The notes: generated by a model not told the origin, from the sequence alone. Positions 1-7,305 are shown, counted from the stretch's first letter. The stretch is DNA of 14,681 nucleotides from JAGLQA01 sp023135565 (GCA_030639305.1 DAOWCY010000179.1:1-14681), one strand, 5' to 3'. Made by a program: numbers and translations.

Positions 1-1
1 A

Positions 2-210
2 ATGGAAAGCGAAATTAGAAGACATTTTGATGAAATCATAACCGTCGCCAAATCACTCCTGGAGAATATAAAAATTGAAGAAGATATTTCTATAAGAAGA
101 GCGCTTCTTAAAATCAGCGGTCATCATCAAACAGGGAAAGCCCTAAGCACATCCGGGAAAAACTTGCCTGCGGCGATCTGTCACCCTTTGACAATAAACA
201 GCGAATCTGA
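2..210 (+). other. Unassigned edge reading frame(s), possibly a broken gene end
   Basis: An open frame starts at the ATG at 2 and looks coding for about 35 codons (begins MESEIRRHFDEIITVAK), then loses protein-like character. From about 112 another frame (codons in phase with position 1) continues plausibly, with the stretch SPKHIREKLACGDLSPF, and stops with TGA at 208-210, just before the sirtuin. One reading is the 3' end of a gene with a frameshift near 105-120; another is that the window edge cuts a gene. The first part vaguely resembles the N-terminal helix of SIS-domain sugar isomerases such as GmhA, but no glycine-rich SIS motif follows. I do not recognise the family and assign no function. 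Confidence 0.25.
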
Positions 211-216
211 TAATAT
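188..216 (+). promoter_or_regulatory. Sigma70-type promoter of the sirtuin gene
   Basis: A perfect -35 (TTGACA, 188-193) is followed after exactly 17 bp by TAATAT (211-216, four of six consensus bases). The ATG at 225 lies 8 nt beyond the -10, so transcription would start within about 2 nt of the start codon. No Shine-Dalgarno precedes the ATG, which fits a leaderless or nearly leaderless mRNA. Confidence 0.5.
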
Positions 217-224
217 CTCTCCTG

Positions 225-965
225 ATGAAAAACAAGATCGAAGAAGCTGCCAAAATAATAAAAAATTCCCGACATACGACGGTTTTTACCGGTTCCGGTA
301 TCTCTGTAGAAAGCGGCATACCCCCGTTCAGGGGCAAAGACGGGATCTGGAATAAATACGACCCTACCCTGGCCGACATCAGCTTCTTTCGCTCCCAACC
401 GGAGAAATCCTGGCAGATGCTCAAAGAGATCTTTTTCGACCATTTCGGCAGGGCGGAACCCAACGCAGCCCATAAGTGCATCGCGGAATTGGAAAAAAAA
501 GGAATCGTAAAAGCAGTCATCACTCAGAACGTAGATAACCTGCACCAACTGGCCGGCAGCAAAACCGTATACGAATTCCACGGCACTTCGCGAACATTGT
601 CCTGTTTGCTCTGCGGCGTTTCCTACGAATCGAAAAAGGTCTCCTTAGAAACCATCCCGCCGCGCTGTGTGAGCTGCAGCGGTATATTAAAACCGGACTT
701 TATCTTTTTCGGCGAAGGCATCCCGAAAGAAGTAAGCATGTTATCTTTTCATGAAGCCCAGGCCGCGGATGTGTTTTTAGTCATCGGCACCACCGGTGAA
801 GTCATGCCTGCCTGCCAGGTGCCGGTGCAGGCCGGTCGGAACGGCGCTAAGATCATAGAGATCAACATCGAACCGTCCAACTTTACTTATGGCGTAACGA
901 ATGTTTTTCTCCAGGGCAAAGCCACGGAGATGATGTCCGCAGTCTATGAAAAAATAATTGAATGA
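225..965 (+). CDS. NAD-dependent protein deacylase, sirtuin (Sir2/CobB family)
   Basis: A 246-residue protein of normal bacterial sirtuin length. It removes acyl groups from lysines using NAD+, releasing nicotinamide and O-acyl-ADP-ribose. Visible motifs: the NAD-binding GSGISVESGIPPFRG (23-37), TQNVDNLHQLAG (100-111), the catalytic His in EFHGT (H119), a zinc site made of C127/C130 and C148/C151, and the Rossmann motif VIGTTGEVMPA (186-196). The Tyr/Arg pair typical of SIRT5-like desuccinylases is not seen in the segment SWQMLKEIFFDHF, so a plain deacetylase/deacylase is likelier. No Shine-Dalgarno precedes the ATG; a promoter almost abuts it. The gene sits 132 bases before larC on the same strand, separated by repeats and a strong hairpin, so co-transcription is uncertain. 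Confidence 0.95.
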   Translation: MKNKIEEAAKIIKNSRHTTVFTGSGISVESGIPPFRGKDGIWNKYDPTLADISFFRSQPEKSWQMLKEIFFDHFGRAEPNAAHKCIAELEKKGIVKAVITQNVDNLHQLAGSKTVYEFHGTSRTLSCLLCGVSYESKKVSLETIPPRCVSCSGILKPDFIFFGEGIPKEVSMLSFHEAQAADVFLVIGTTGEVMPACQVPVQAGRNGAKIIEINIEPSNFTYGVTNVFLQGKATEMMSAVYEKIIE

Positions 966-989
966 TGGAATACGGGAATACTGGAATAT
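966..989 (+). repeat. Three tandem 8-bp repeats (TGGAATAC type)
   Basis: Directly after the sirtuin stop there are three imperfect copies in tandem: TGGAATAC, GGGAATAC, TGGAATAT. It is a minisatellite-like stretch with no visible coding role. Confidence 0.6.
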
Positions 990-1030
990 TAAAATAATAG
1001 GATATTGTGCTGCCGCGCAGCGGCTTAATA

Positions 1031-1090
1031 GAAGTTTTTTGGGGGTCCAGGGGGCGATTTTACAAAAAAGCCCCCTGGCCGCCGGAGGCA
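1031..1090 (-). repeat. Dispersed hairpin repeat, copy A
   Basis: A perfect 9-bp stem (CCAGGGGGC at 1047-1055 with GCCCCCTGG at 1070-1078) is flanked by AAGTTTTTTGGGGGT and CCGCCGGAGGCA. Related copies occur at 2023, 2164, 5339 and 7388. The stem bases differ between copies while pairing is kept. The right end of this copy contains the GGAGG (1084-1088) used as the Shine-Dalgarno of the next gene. A small GC hairpin (GCCGC-GCA-GCGGC, 1012-1024) lies just upstream. Confidence 0.8.
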
Positions 1091-1097
1091 ATTAAAT

Positions 1098-1991
1098 ATG
1101 TTAAAATTATTAATAGACGTGAGCGGCGGTATTGCCGGTGATATGTTTGCCGCTGCCCTGTTGTCCGTGGGCGCGGATTTCGAGTTAGTCCGGGCCGCCA
1201 TGCTTCAAGCAGCCGCAAAGCTCGGTTCCGCCCAAATATCTTCCGTTGAGACAAGCGACGGTTCTACTCAACTGAAGATCGAGCTCCAATCGAACCGGGC
1301 CCATCTCAGGGGCAGCGAAGCCAGAGAGATACTGGCTGATCTTTTTGATGAATTCGCCGTAAAAGAAGAATACAGTACTTTCGGGCTAAAGGCATTAGAA
1401 ATACTGCTGGCGGCTGAGATCAGGGCGCACCGGGAATATAATATCGTAATAGAAGAAGACAGCGCCCACTCTCACCACCATAACCGGCAGCATAACAACG
1501 CTCATCATCACAAGCAAAATCACGATCAAAAACCTCATCACAGCCACAATCACGACTCTAACCACGATCATAACCAAAAACACAACCACAATCACCACCA
1601 CGGGGAAGACAGTTTCCTGCACGAAGCCCAGGACATAGTCATCGACATTATCGGTGCGGTTTTGGGGCTGCAAGATCTAAGCATAGAACCCCGGGCCCGG
1701 TTACTCACCCCGGTTTCCGTCGGCGGCGGCACTGTAAAATGCTCGCACGGCATCCTCCCCGTACCGGCCCCGGCTGCCCAAATAATCTTAGACCGATACG
1801 GCATCGCCCGGCAAAAAGGTCCTATAGAAACAGAACTATCCACCCCCACCGGTATGTCTATTTTAGCTGCCTTAGGCGTGCAAAAACCCGTTCCCGCTGC
1901 TTTAGAAGATAAGAAAATAGTTTCCACCGGCCAGTCCCGGGGCACCAAAGTGCTCGACATACCGCCTTTAAAAATATATCTTACAGGATAA
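1098..1991 (+). CDS. larC: LarC-like nickel-pincer cofactor protein, LarC1 half only (DUF111)
   Basis: A 297-residue protein related to LarC, the CTP-dependent cyclometallase that inserts nickel into the pincer nucleotide cofactor of lactate racemase and related enzymes. Family signatures: LLIDVSGGIAGDMFAAALL (4-22), the GGG and CSHGILPVPAPA segment (209-226), and TELSTPTGMSILA (245-257). Residues 124-168 form an extremely His-rich loop with 20 histidines, as expected for metal storage or binding. Full-length LarC is about 400 residues. This one ends with PPLKIYLTG, where the LarC1 half normally ends, and no LarC2 domain follows before the repeat-rich gap. A GGAGG 9 nt before the ATG sets the start and lies inside a dispersed repeat. 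LarB and LarE are not in the window. Confidence 0.88.
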   Translation: MLKLLIDVSGGIAGDMFAAALLSVGADFELVRAAMLQAAAKLGSAQISSVETSDGSTQLKIELQSNRAHLRGSEAREILADLFDEFAVKEEYSTFGLKALEILLAAEIRAHREYNIVIEEDSAHSHHHNRQHNNAHHHKQNHDQKPHHSHNHDSNHDHNQKHNHNHHHGEDSFLHEAQDIVIDIIGAVLGLQDLSIEPRARLLTPVSVGGGTVKCSHGILPVPAPAAQIILDRYGIARQKGPIETELSTPTGMSILAALGVQKPVPAALEDKKIVSTGQSRGTKVLDIPPLKIYLTG

Positions 1992-2022
1992 TAAAGGCTT
2001 TTTCCAGGTTTACCATCACTTT

Positions 2023-2146
2023 GCCTCCGGCGGCCAAAACCCTTTTGAAAAAGGGTTCTGGACTCCCAAAACTTTTGATGAGCGATAAGCTTTTCTGCAC
2101 AGGAAACGTCCTTTATAGGCTCCTGCCGCGAAGCGGCTCATCGGCT
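2023..2146 (+). repeat. Dispersed hairpin repeat, copy B (long form)
   Basis: It starts GCCTCCGGCGGCC, followed by a 13-bp stem with one mismatch (2034-2046 with 2049-2061), then the block CTGGACTCCCAAAACTTTT and GATGAGCGATAAGCTTTTCTG (to 2097), then CTTTATAGGCTCC and a GC mini-hairpin. The block recurs at 2164 (one base different over 39) and, more diverged, at 5377. Confidence 0.85.
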
Positions 2147-2163
2147 GGGTGCACCGCACCCTT

Positions 2164-2243
2164 CTGGACTCCCAAAACTTTTCATGAGCGATAAGCTTTT
2201 CTGTTACTCGAAAGCCCCTTATAGGCCGCCCGCGCCGCGGGCT
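2164..2243 (+). repeat. Dispersed repeat, copy B' (second half only)
   Basis: It repeats the block of copy B from CTGGACTCCC through AAGCTTTTCTG almost perfectly, then CCTTATAGGC and CGCGCCGCGGG. It lacks the GCCTCCGGCGGCC half and its stem, so the two modules of this repeat can occur separately. Confidence 0.8.
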
Positions 2244-2380
2244 TGAAAAAGTTTGAAAAAAACTTTTAATTATTTAGAATCAAAAGCACCACCCTGCTGC
2301 GAAGCGGCTAATCGCCTCCCCGGGCGTACGGGGCCACGCCGCGGGATTGTGAGCGAAACGAACTAAGTTCTAATTTTTCT

Positions 2381-4552
2381 CTAAGCCGGAATTTCTATTA
2401 CGAACCTAACCCCCTGTGGTTCATTATCCACTACGGCAATCAAACCGCTGTGCTCTTCGATAATATTATGAGCAATAGCCAGACCTAAACCGGTGCCGGA
2501 ACTTTTATTGGAAAAATAAGGAACGAATAATTTCTGTTTATTCTCGTCGCTGATTCCCGGACCGTTATCGGCGATCTCAACCCTGACAAATTGAGTCTCT
2601 TTATCATATTTAGAAAGGATTTCGATGGTTCCTTTTTCTTTCAAAGCTTCTATGGAATTATCCATTATATTTACGAAAACCCGCTTCATCTGCTCCGGGT
2701 CTATTTTTACCAGTATTGGCATCTCTAAGTCGAAATTCACCTTAAACTCTATGTCGCTGTAGATAGATGAATAAACCGACAGCAATTTTTCCAGCACCTG
2801 GTTAATATCGCCTTTGCTGAATTTCACTACCGGCAGCCGGGCAAAATCCCCGAACTCTTCGGCCAGTTTGGTAATGGAATCCAGTTCCTGGAGAATAATA
2901 TGCAAGCTGTCTTCCACCAGTTTTCGGAATTTATCGTCAGGCAATTCCAGGGCTTTTAGTATACGCTGGGAAGAAATCGTTATAGGCGTCAGCGGATTCT
3001 TGATCTCGTGGGCGATTCTTTTGGCTACCTCCCGCCACACCAACATACGCTGTGCTTGCATCAATTCGGTAAGGTCGGTTAACACCACCAGGATGCCCGC
3101 AAATTTATTATCGACCGGGTTGCGAATCTGGGTGATCCTGGCAGCCAGGTTCAAAATTTTACCACCCATTTTAACATTAAACTCTTTTTCGATTAATTTG
3201 AGATTAGTGGAATAGGCTTTTTCTACTAACTGAGTGATGGTTTTAAAGGAATCCCCGGAACCCGCCCCGGAAAAGTGTTTTTTTAAGACCTTCCCGGCAT
3301 CTAATGAAAGCATTCTTTCGGCAGCCGGGTTGATATCTATCATTTCCCCCCTGGAATCGAGAGCAATCACGCCGGTGGTAATATTTTCCAGGATATTTTC
3401 CGTTATACTACGTCTTTGACCTAATTCGATGGTACTGCGGTCTAATTGGTCTCTATTTTCCTTCAAGTCGGAAACCATACGGTTAAATTCCCTGATCAGG
3501 GTATTAAATTCGTCTTTTGCCTGATAATCGATCCTGACCTCTAAGTTACCCCCGGCAATTTCGGCTGCTGCCGCCACCACTTTTTCGATAGGCGTGGTAA
3601 TCCCCCGGGCCAGGTAGAGTCCCAACCATGAAGCCGAAAAAATAATTAATATAGTAATAAAAATAAAAAGCAGCAAATAGGTGGTTTTAATATCATCTTT
3701 TATTTTTTTATTCAGGGTATAGTTTCGTACCATGATAGTCAATGAGTTCAGGTTTTTAATATATTTTTCAGGGAAATACATACCGATAATCACCATGATT
3801 TCGTCGTTTTCTTTGGTGGTGAAATGATCTCCGCTCCTGATCAGCACTCCTTCCGTCAGGTTATCGGTCTGCGTAGGGTTGCTGCCGCCCAATTCTTTGT
3901 ATACGAACTCGGTGGGCAAATCTTCATACTCGTGCAGGGGAATTTCCGGGCTAATAAGAGAGACCAGTTCGGTTTGGTTGCGGTAAATATTGACCACATG
4001 GAGTTTATACTCTTTCATTTGTCTTTTTACTGAATTATGGAGATAGATACTGTTTTCCGGTGTATATTTTCGTTTACTTTTAATATCTTCCGCGATAAGT
4101 TTCGAGAAATGTTCCAGGTCGTCTTTTGCTTTTTCGTAGTAGCTTCTATTCAGATCTTCGAATTTGTTCATGATGGACTCTATATCCGGAGCGAACCATT
4201 TATCGATTCCATCGTTTATCAGGTTCGTGGCGAAAACAAAAAGCGATAATGTGGGGATTATAGAGATAGCGATAAAGGAGATGACCAATCTTTTTTTGAA
4301 TCTCCCGCCAGCATAGCCTTTACTTTTGCCATAGTAAAGTTTAATGATGTTGCGGCCCAGGATATAGAGGAAAGTGAGGCTGAAGAGGATTATTATTGCC
4401 CACAGGACTGCGAACATGGTGGAATGGTTGAGTGAGACCGGGGAGAATTTTTTGCTTTCGTCGAAGAATATCTGTATCAGTACAAAGAACACGAAAAAGA
4501 CGGAGATACCTGCGATTACCAACCTTATGCCTTTAATATTATCTTCTTTCAT
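2381..4552 (-). CDS. NtrY-like membrane sensor histidine kinase (orphan)
   Basis: A 723-residue protein with the full NtrY layout. There are four predicted membrane helices (about 11-30, 47-67, 88-110 and 291-315), with a ~180-residue extracytoplasmic sensor region between the third and fourth. A HAMP linker follows at about 312-365, a PAS domain at 384-490, and then the kinase core. The H box is KRIAHEIKNPLTPI with phospho-acceptor H515, the N box is FVNIMDNSIEAL (626-637), the G1 box DNGPGI (662-667) and the G2 box GTGLGLAIAHNI (686-697). It autophosphorylates and would pass phosphate to a response regulator, usually an NtrX/NtrC-type sigma54 activator, but no regulator gene lies beside it here. 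The start is supported by a strong GAGGTG (4561-4566) and a promoter at 4617-4645. The signal sensed cannot be read from the sequence. Confidence 0.93.
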   Translation of the reverse strand: MKEDNIKGIRLVIAGISVFFVFFVLIQIFFDESKKFSPVSLNHSTMFAVLWAIIILFSLTFLYILGRNIIKLYYGKSKGYAGGRFKKRLVISFIAISIIPTLSLFVFATNLINDGIDKWFAPDIESIMNKFEDLNRSYYEKAKDDLEHFSKLIAEDIKSKRKYTPENSIYLHNSVKRQMKEYKLHVVNIYRNQTELVSLISPEIPLHEYEDLPTEFVYKELGGSNPTQTDNLTEGVLIRSGDHFTTKENDEIMVIIGMYFPEKYIKNLNSLTIMVRNYTLNKKIKDDIKTTYLLLFIFITILIIFSASWLGLYLARGITTPIEKVVAAAAEIAGGNLEVRIDYQAKDEFNTLIREFNRMVSDLKENRDQLDRSTIELGQRRSITENILENITTGVIALDSRGEMIDINPAAERMLSLDAGKVLKKHFSGAGSGDSFKTITQLVEKAYSTNLKLIEKEFNVKMGGKILNLAARITQIRNPVDNKFAGILVVLTDLTELMQAQRMLVWREVAKRIAHEIKNPLTPITISSQRILKALELPDDKFRKLVEDSLHIILQELDSITKLAEEFGDFARLPVVKFSKGDINQVLEKLLSVYSSIYSDIEFKVNFDLEMPILVKIDPEQMKRVFVNIMDNSIEALKEKGTIEILSKYDKETQFVRVEIADNGPGISDENKQKLFVPYFSNKSSGTGLGLAIAHNIIEEHSGLIAVVDNEPQGVRFVIEIPA

Positions 4553-4560
4553 TAATTAAT

Positions 4561-4566
4561 CACCTC
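4561..4566 (-). promoter_or_regulatory. Shine-Dalgarno of the NtrY-like kinase
   Basis: On the minus strand GAGGTGATT, a close match to the 16S rRNA 3' end, lies a few bases upstream of the ATG at 4552. It contrasts with the genes in this window that have no Shine-Dalgarno at all. Confidence 0.7.
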
Positions 4567-4616
4567 GGTTTCCCGGAATTTTTAGGGCTAAGTATTTTGT
4601 TTATAGTCATGGGCAT

Positions 4617-4645
4617 ATTATACCAGAATATTATTCGGTCATCAA
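4617..4645 (-). promoter_or_regulatory. Sigma70-type promoter of the NtrY-like kinase
   Basis: On the minus strand TTGATG (4645-4640), a 17-bp spacer ending in TGG, and a perfect TATAAT (4622-4617). Predicted start near 4610, giving a leader of about 57 nt. The same -35 variant TTGATG is found at the carbamoyltransferase promoter. Confidence 0.7.
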
Positions 4646-4704
4646 CATGTCATATTTTTGTTTGGTTAGCCTTAAATTCCCATCAAAATAAAAAAAAAGC
4701 TCCA

Positions 4705-4737
4705 TTGGCCTCTATTATAGGGTATAATAGAGGCCAA
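4705..4737 (-). terminator. Strong intrinsic terminator of the sxt-like operon
   Basis: A perfect 15-bp stem (TTGGCCTCTATTATA at 4705-4719, complement at 4723-4737) with a 3-nt loop. Read on the minus strand, the stem is followed after TGGAGC by nine T residues, and it lies 32 bases beyond the stop of the last operon gene. On the plus strand the stem is followed only by A residues, so it works for minus-strand transcripts. Confidence 0.88.
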
Positions 4738-4769
4738 AAAATCAGAGGGTGGGGACCTGAACCGGGCAC

Positions 4770-4925
4770 TCAAAACAAGGTGTAGATGAAAGGCGCGATA
4801 GCCGAGCCCTCAGTAGCTATAATCAATATCCCGATCAGTAATAATACTATTATTATCGGGATGACCCAGTACTTCTTCTTTTCTACAAGAAACTCGAACA
4901 TCTCTTTTATTATCTGTGCTTTCAT
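4770..4925 (-). CDS. SxtK-like small membrane protein (DUF5989)
   Basis: A 51-residue protein: an amphipathic basic N-terminus (MKAQIIKEMFEFLVEKKKYW), one hydrophobic helix (about 21-37), and a conserved tail GSAIAPFIYTLF. This matches the DUF5989 family, the small protein found next to SxtJ and O-carbamoyltransferases, as sxtK is in saxitoxin clusters. Its function is unknown; a single-pass membrane protein helping to anchor or assemble a complex is an inference. The start is the ATG at 4925 because AGGAG stands at the right distance before it. A longer upstream extension of the frame overlaps sxtJ and is not protein-like. It lies 10 bases after sxtJ and is followed by the terminator. Confidence 0.85.
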   Translation of the reverse strand: MKAQIIKEMFEFLVEKKKYWVIPIIIVLLLIGILIIATEGSAIAPFIYTLF

Positions 4926-4935
4926 TTTTTGTCTC

Positions 4936-5325
4936 CTAATACTGTTTCTCAAGATTCGGCGAAGATTCCCACTCCTCGAAATAAGAAGTCTTCTCTTTAT
5001 CAAATTTATGCTGCAGCAGCACGGGACCCCGCAGCTTCTTATAAAAAGCAATAGGCGTCAATATAAATATATAGACAATCGTTGTTATCAAAGCAAATAT
5101 CAAAGTCCCGATCTTCCCGGTTACTTTTAATACCAATTCAAAAACAGGACACAAAATCTTAGAAAGCAATACCAATACGATACTTCCGGCTATAACTATG
5201 CCGATATGAACCGCTGTCAATTCAGCAAATATTAACTTCTTCTTAAATACCAATACGTAAGCCAGCAGCCAGTACAGTATGAAAAAAAATACCGCCGCGT
5301 TAATCGTTTTTTTATCTATCTTCAT
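4936..5325 (-). CDS. SxtJ-family membrane protein
   Basis: A 129-residue protein with hydrophobic helices at about 10-27, 37-57 and 71-93, and a basic/aromatic tail that includes the segments FYKKLRGPVLL and SYFEEWESSPN. This is the SxtJ family, found next to O-carbamoyltransferases in saxitoxin and many unrelated gene clusters; no biochemical function is known. It is the second gene of a three-gene operon: 131 bases after the carbamoyltransferase stop (a gap filled by a dispersed repeat) and 10 bases before the SxtK-like gene. Translation probably uses AAGG a few bases before the ATG. The constant pairing of the three genes suggests a membrane-bound carbamoylation complex, which is inference. 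Confidence 0.87.
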   Translation of the reverse strand: MKIDKKTINAAVFFFILYWLLAYVLVFKKKLIFAELTAVHIGIVIAGSIVLVLLSKILCPVFELVLKVTGKIGTLIFALITTIVYIFILTPIAFYKKLRGPVLLQHKFDKEKTSYFEEWESSPNLEKQY

Positions 5326-5338
5326 TTTTTACCTTCTT

Positions 5339-5456
5339 GCCTTCGGCGACCAAAAACCTTTTTGAAAAAAGGTTTCTGGACTTCCAAAAACTTTTGTTGA
5401 GCGACACGCTTTCCTGTTTTGAATAGCGCCCCTCATAGGCTCCCCGCGCCGCGGGG
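5339..5456 (+). repeat. Dispersed hairpin repeat, copy C, inside the sxt-like operon
   Basis: GCCTTCGGCGACC, a stem of about 9 bp or more (5350-5363 with 5365-5379), the block CTGGACTTCCAAAAACTTTT followed by GTTGAGCGACACGCTTTCCTG, then CCTCATAGGCTCC and the hairpin CCCCGC-GCC-GCGGGG (5442-5456) that touches the carbamoyltransferase stop codon. Read in the operon direction it ends in GCCGAAGGCA shortly before the sxtJ start, the same arrangement as copy A before larC. Confidence 0.8.
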
Positions 5457-7271
5457 TTAGTCCAACGGAAAAGTTTTGACCCACTCATAATCGATCTGCT
5501 TCCTGTCCTCTTCTTTTTTCTCCACCAGGAACCGTTCCAACAACAAGAAATCCATGTCCGTATTTTTAAATACTTTGTATGCGTCATGGGGACTGCTCAC
5601 TATCGGTTCGCCCCTGATATTAAAAGATGTGTTGATGATCACAGGACACCCGGTTCTTTTATGAAATTCCTTTATTACCCGGTGATAAAAAGGATTGACG
5701 TCCTTGTCAACTGTATGCACCCGGGCGGAAAAATCCACATGGGTGATAGCCGGTATAACAGAACGCGCTATATCAAGCTTCTCTAAGCCTTTCTTCTTCT
5801 CCAATTCCTGGGTAATATCCAACCTTTTGTCCTCTTTGACATCATAAACCAACAGCATGTAAGGCGAATCATGATGGAAATCAAAATATTCCGCGGTCTC
5901 TTCAGCTAACAAAGAAGGCGCAAAAGGACGAAACGATTCCCTGAATTTTATCTTTACATTCATGACCCGCTGCATCTTCTTCGACCGGGCGTCTCCGATA
6001 ATACTACGGTGCCCTAAAGCCCGGGGACCATACTCCATGCGCCCGTGAAATAAACCGATTACTTTCTCACTGTCTAAAAGTTCGGCAACTTTTACCGGCA
6101 CTTCCTCCGCTTCTAATTCCCGGTAGGCGATGCCGTTCTCATCTAAATACTTCCTGATCTCCTCTTCCGGGTAATCGGAACCTAAAAAAGATCCCTGCTG
6201 GGAATCGGCGCTGCCGTCCGCTTGCCTTTTATTTCCCTGGTGCTGATGCCACACATAAAGGGCCGCTCCTAAAGCGCCGCCGGCATCCCCGGAAGCAGGC
6301 TGAATCCAGATGTTTTTAAATATTTGTTTCCTGAGCAGCTTGCCGTTGGATACACAATTTAAAGCTGCGCCTCCAGCCAAAGTTAGGTTGTCGCCGCCCA
6401 CTTCCTTTTTCGTAAAGTGGACTATCTTTTCGACTATCTCTTCTAAAACCACCTGGACCGATGCAGCCAGGTCCATATCTAATTCCCGGATGGGGGTTTC
6501 CGGTTTGCGGCGCGAACCGCCGAACAACCGGTCAAACTTGCGGTTGGTCATGGTCAATCCCACATGGTAATTAAAATAATCTAAGTTCAGCCTGAAAGAA
6601 CCGTCTTCTCTAACATCTATCAGGTTATCGTAAATTTTATCTACATACTTCGGCTCTCCATAAGGAGCCAAACCCATTAATTTATATTCGCCCGAGTTCA
6701 CCCGGAAACCGGTAAAATAAGTAAACGCCGAATACAAAAGCCCTAAAGAATTAGGGAAAAGAATGGTCTTCCCGATCTCGATATTATTTCCCGACCCACT
6801 GCCGATAGTTAAGGTGTCCCACTCCCCTACTCCGTCCAGGGTGATAATGGCAGCTTCTTGAAAAGGCGAGGGGAAAAAAGCCGATGCCGCATGAGCTTCA
6901 TGATGCTTTATAAAAAGGATGTTTTCGTTCTTGGTATGCTCGCTGATGATCTGCTTGATAAATAATTTCTCCTTGAACCAGACCGGCATGGCCTGCAGAA
7001 AACTGCGCAGCCCGCGGGGCGCAAACTGCACATAGGTAGAAAGCAGGCGGTCAAATTTCAAGAAAGGTTTTTCGTAAAAAACTACGTAAACCACGTCGTC
7101 GGGAGAAATATTACAGTACCGATAAGCTTCGCGCAGGGCATGCTCCGGGAAGACGGGGTCGTGTTTTTTCCTGGTGTATCGCTCTTCCTGGGCGGCAAAA
7201 AGGATGCGGCCGTCTTGAATGAGCGCCACGGCGCTGTCATGGTAAAAAGCAGATATTCCTAAAATTATCAT
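5457..7271 (-). CDS. O-carbamoyltransferase (SxtI/NodU/CmcH/TobZ family)
   Basis: A 604-residue enzyme that transfers a carbamoyl group from carbamoyl phosphate, via carbamoyl-adenylate, to a hydroxyl group of a sugar or secondary metabolite. The N-terminal Kae1-like domain begins ILGISAFYHDSAVALIQDG (3-21). It carries the metal site H123/H127 in KHHEAHAASAF, D146 in ITLDGVGEWD and D329 in QPASGDAGGALG. The C-terminal YrdC-like part shows FHGRMEYGPRALGHRSIIG (408-426) and INTSFNIRGEPIV (546-558). Length is normal. The N-terminus is the conserved family start, so the ATG at 7271 is secure even though no Shine-Dalgarno precedes it; a consensus promoter ends 5 bases before it. It is followed by SxtJ- and SxtK-like genes. 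The substrate is unknown: no other biosynthetic genes lie in the window. Confidence 0.95.
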   Translation of the reverse strand: MIILGISAFYHDSAVALIQDGRILFAAQEERYTRKKHDPVFPEHALREAYRYCNISPDDVVYVVFYEKPFLKFDRLLSTYVQFAPRGLRSFLQAMPVWFKEKLFIKQIISEHTKNENILFIKHHEAHAASAFFPSPFQEAAIITLDGVGEWDTLTIGSGSGNNIEIGKTILFPNSLGLLYSAFTYFTGFRVNSGEYKLMGLAPYGEPKYVDKIYDNLIDVREDGSFRLNLDYFNYHVGLTMTNRKFDRLFGGSRRKPETPIRELDMDLAASVQVVLEEIVEKIVHFTKKEVGGDNLTLAGGAALNCVSNGKLLRKQIFKNIWIQPASGDAGGALGAALYVWHQHQGNKRQADGSADSQQGSFLGSDYPEEEIRKYLDENGIAYRELEAEEVPVKVAELLDSEKVIGLFHGRMEYGPRALGHRSIIGDARSKKMQRVMNVKIKFRESFRPFAPSLLAEETAEYFDFHHDSPYMLLVYDVKEDKRLDITQELEKKKGLEKLDIARSVIPAITHVDFSARVHTVDKDVNPFYHRVIKEFHKRTGCPVIINTSFNIRGEPIVSSPHDAYKVFKNTDMDFLLLERFLVEKKEEDRKQIDYEWVKTFPLD

Positions 7272-7276
7272 CAGCC

Positions 7277-7305
7277 ATTATAGCAAATGCGGAAATAAAC
7301 ATCAA
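7277..7305 (-). promoter_or_regulatory. Consensus promoter abutting the carbamoyltransferase ATG
   Basis: On the minus strand TTGATG (7305-7300), a 17-bp spacer and a perfect TATAAT (7282-7277). Only GGCTG separates the -10 from the ATG at 7271, so the expected transcript start falls on or inside the start codon. Either the mRNA is leaderless or translation needs a transcript begun further upstream. Confidence 0.7.

Larger units (their letters stand above)
1992..2380. other. Repeat-rich gap between convergent genes
   Basis: This 389-base gap contains no convincing gene. It holds two copies of the long dispersed repeat (2023-2146, 2164-2243), a hairpin AAAAGTTT/AAACTTTT at 2247-2267 that could act as a weak terminator, a GC stem CCCCG/CGGGG at 2318-2333, and two copies of a mini-hairpin (2124-2143 and 2295-2314, TGCCGCGAAGCGGCTMATCG type) related to the one at 1011-1027. 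larC and the NtrY-like kinase converge on it. Confidence 0.75.

Noticed and set aside
1395..1673. Minus-strand frame of 92 codons opposite larC with many Val/Ile residues
   Set aside because: It is the complement of the His-rich CAC/CAT codons of larC, which read as valine and methionine codons on the other strand; it mimics a membrane protein.
1992..2380. CRISPR array
   Set aside because: Two long repeats are present, but they are irregular in length and spacing, internally folded, and also found elsewhere in the window; no regular spacers.
4597..4785. Plus-strand open frame of 62 codons
   Set aside because: It spans the kinase promoter and the terminator stem, has no ribosome site and its translation is not protein-like.
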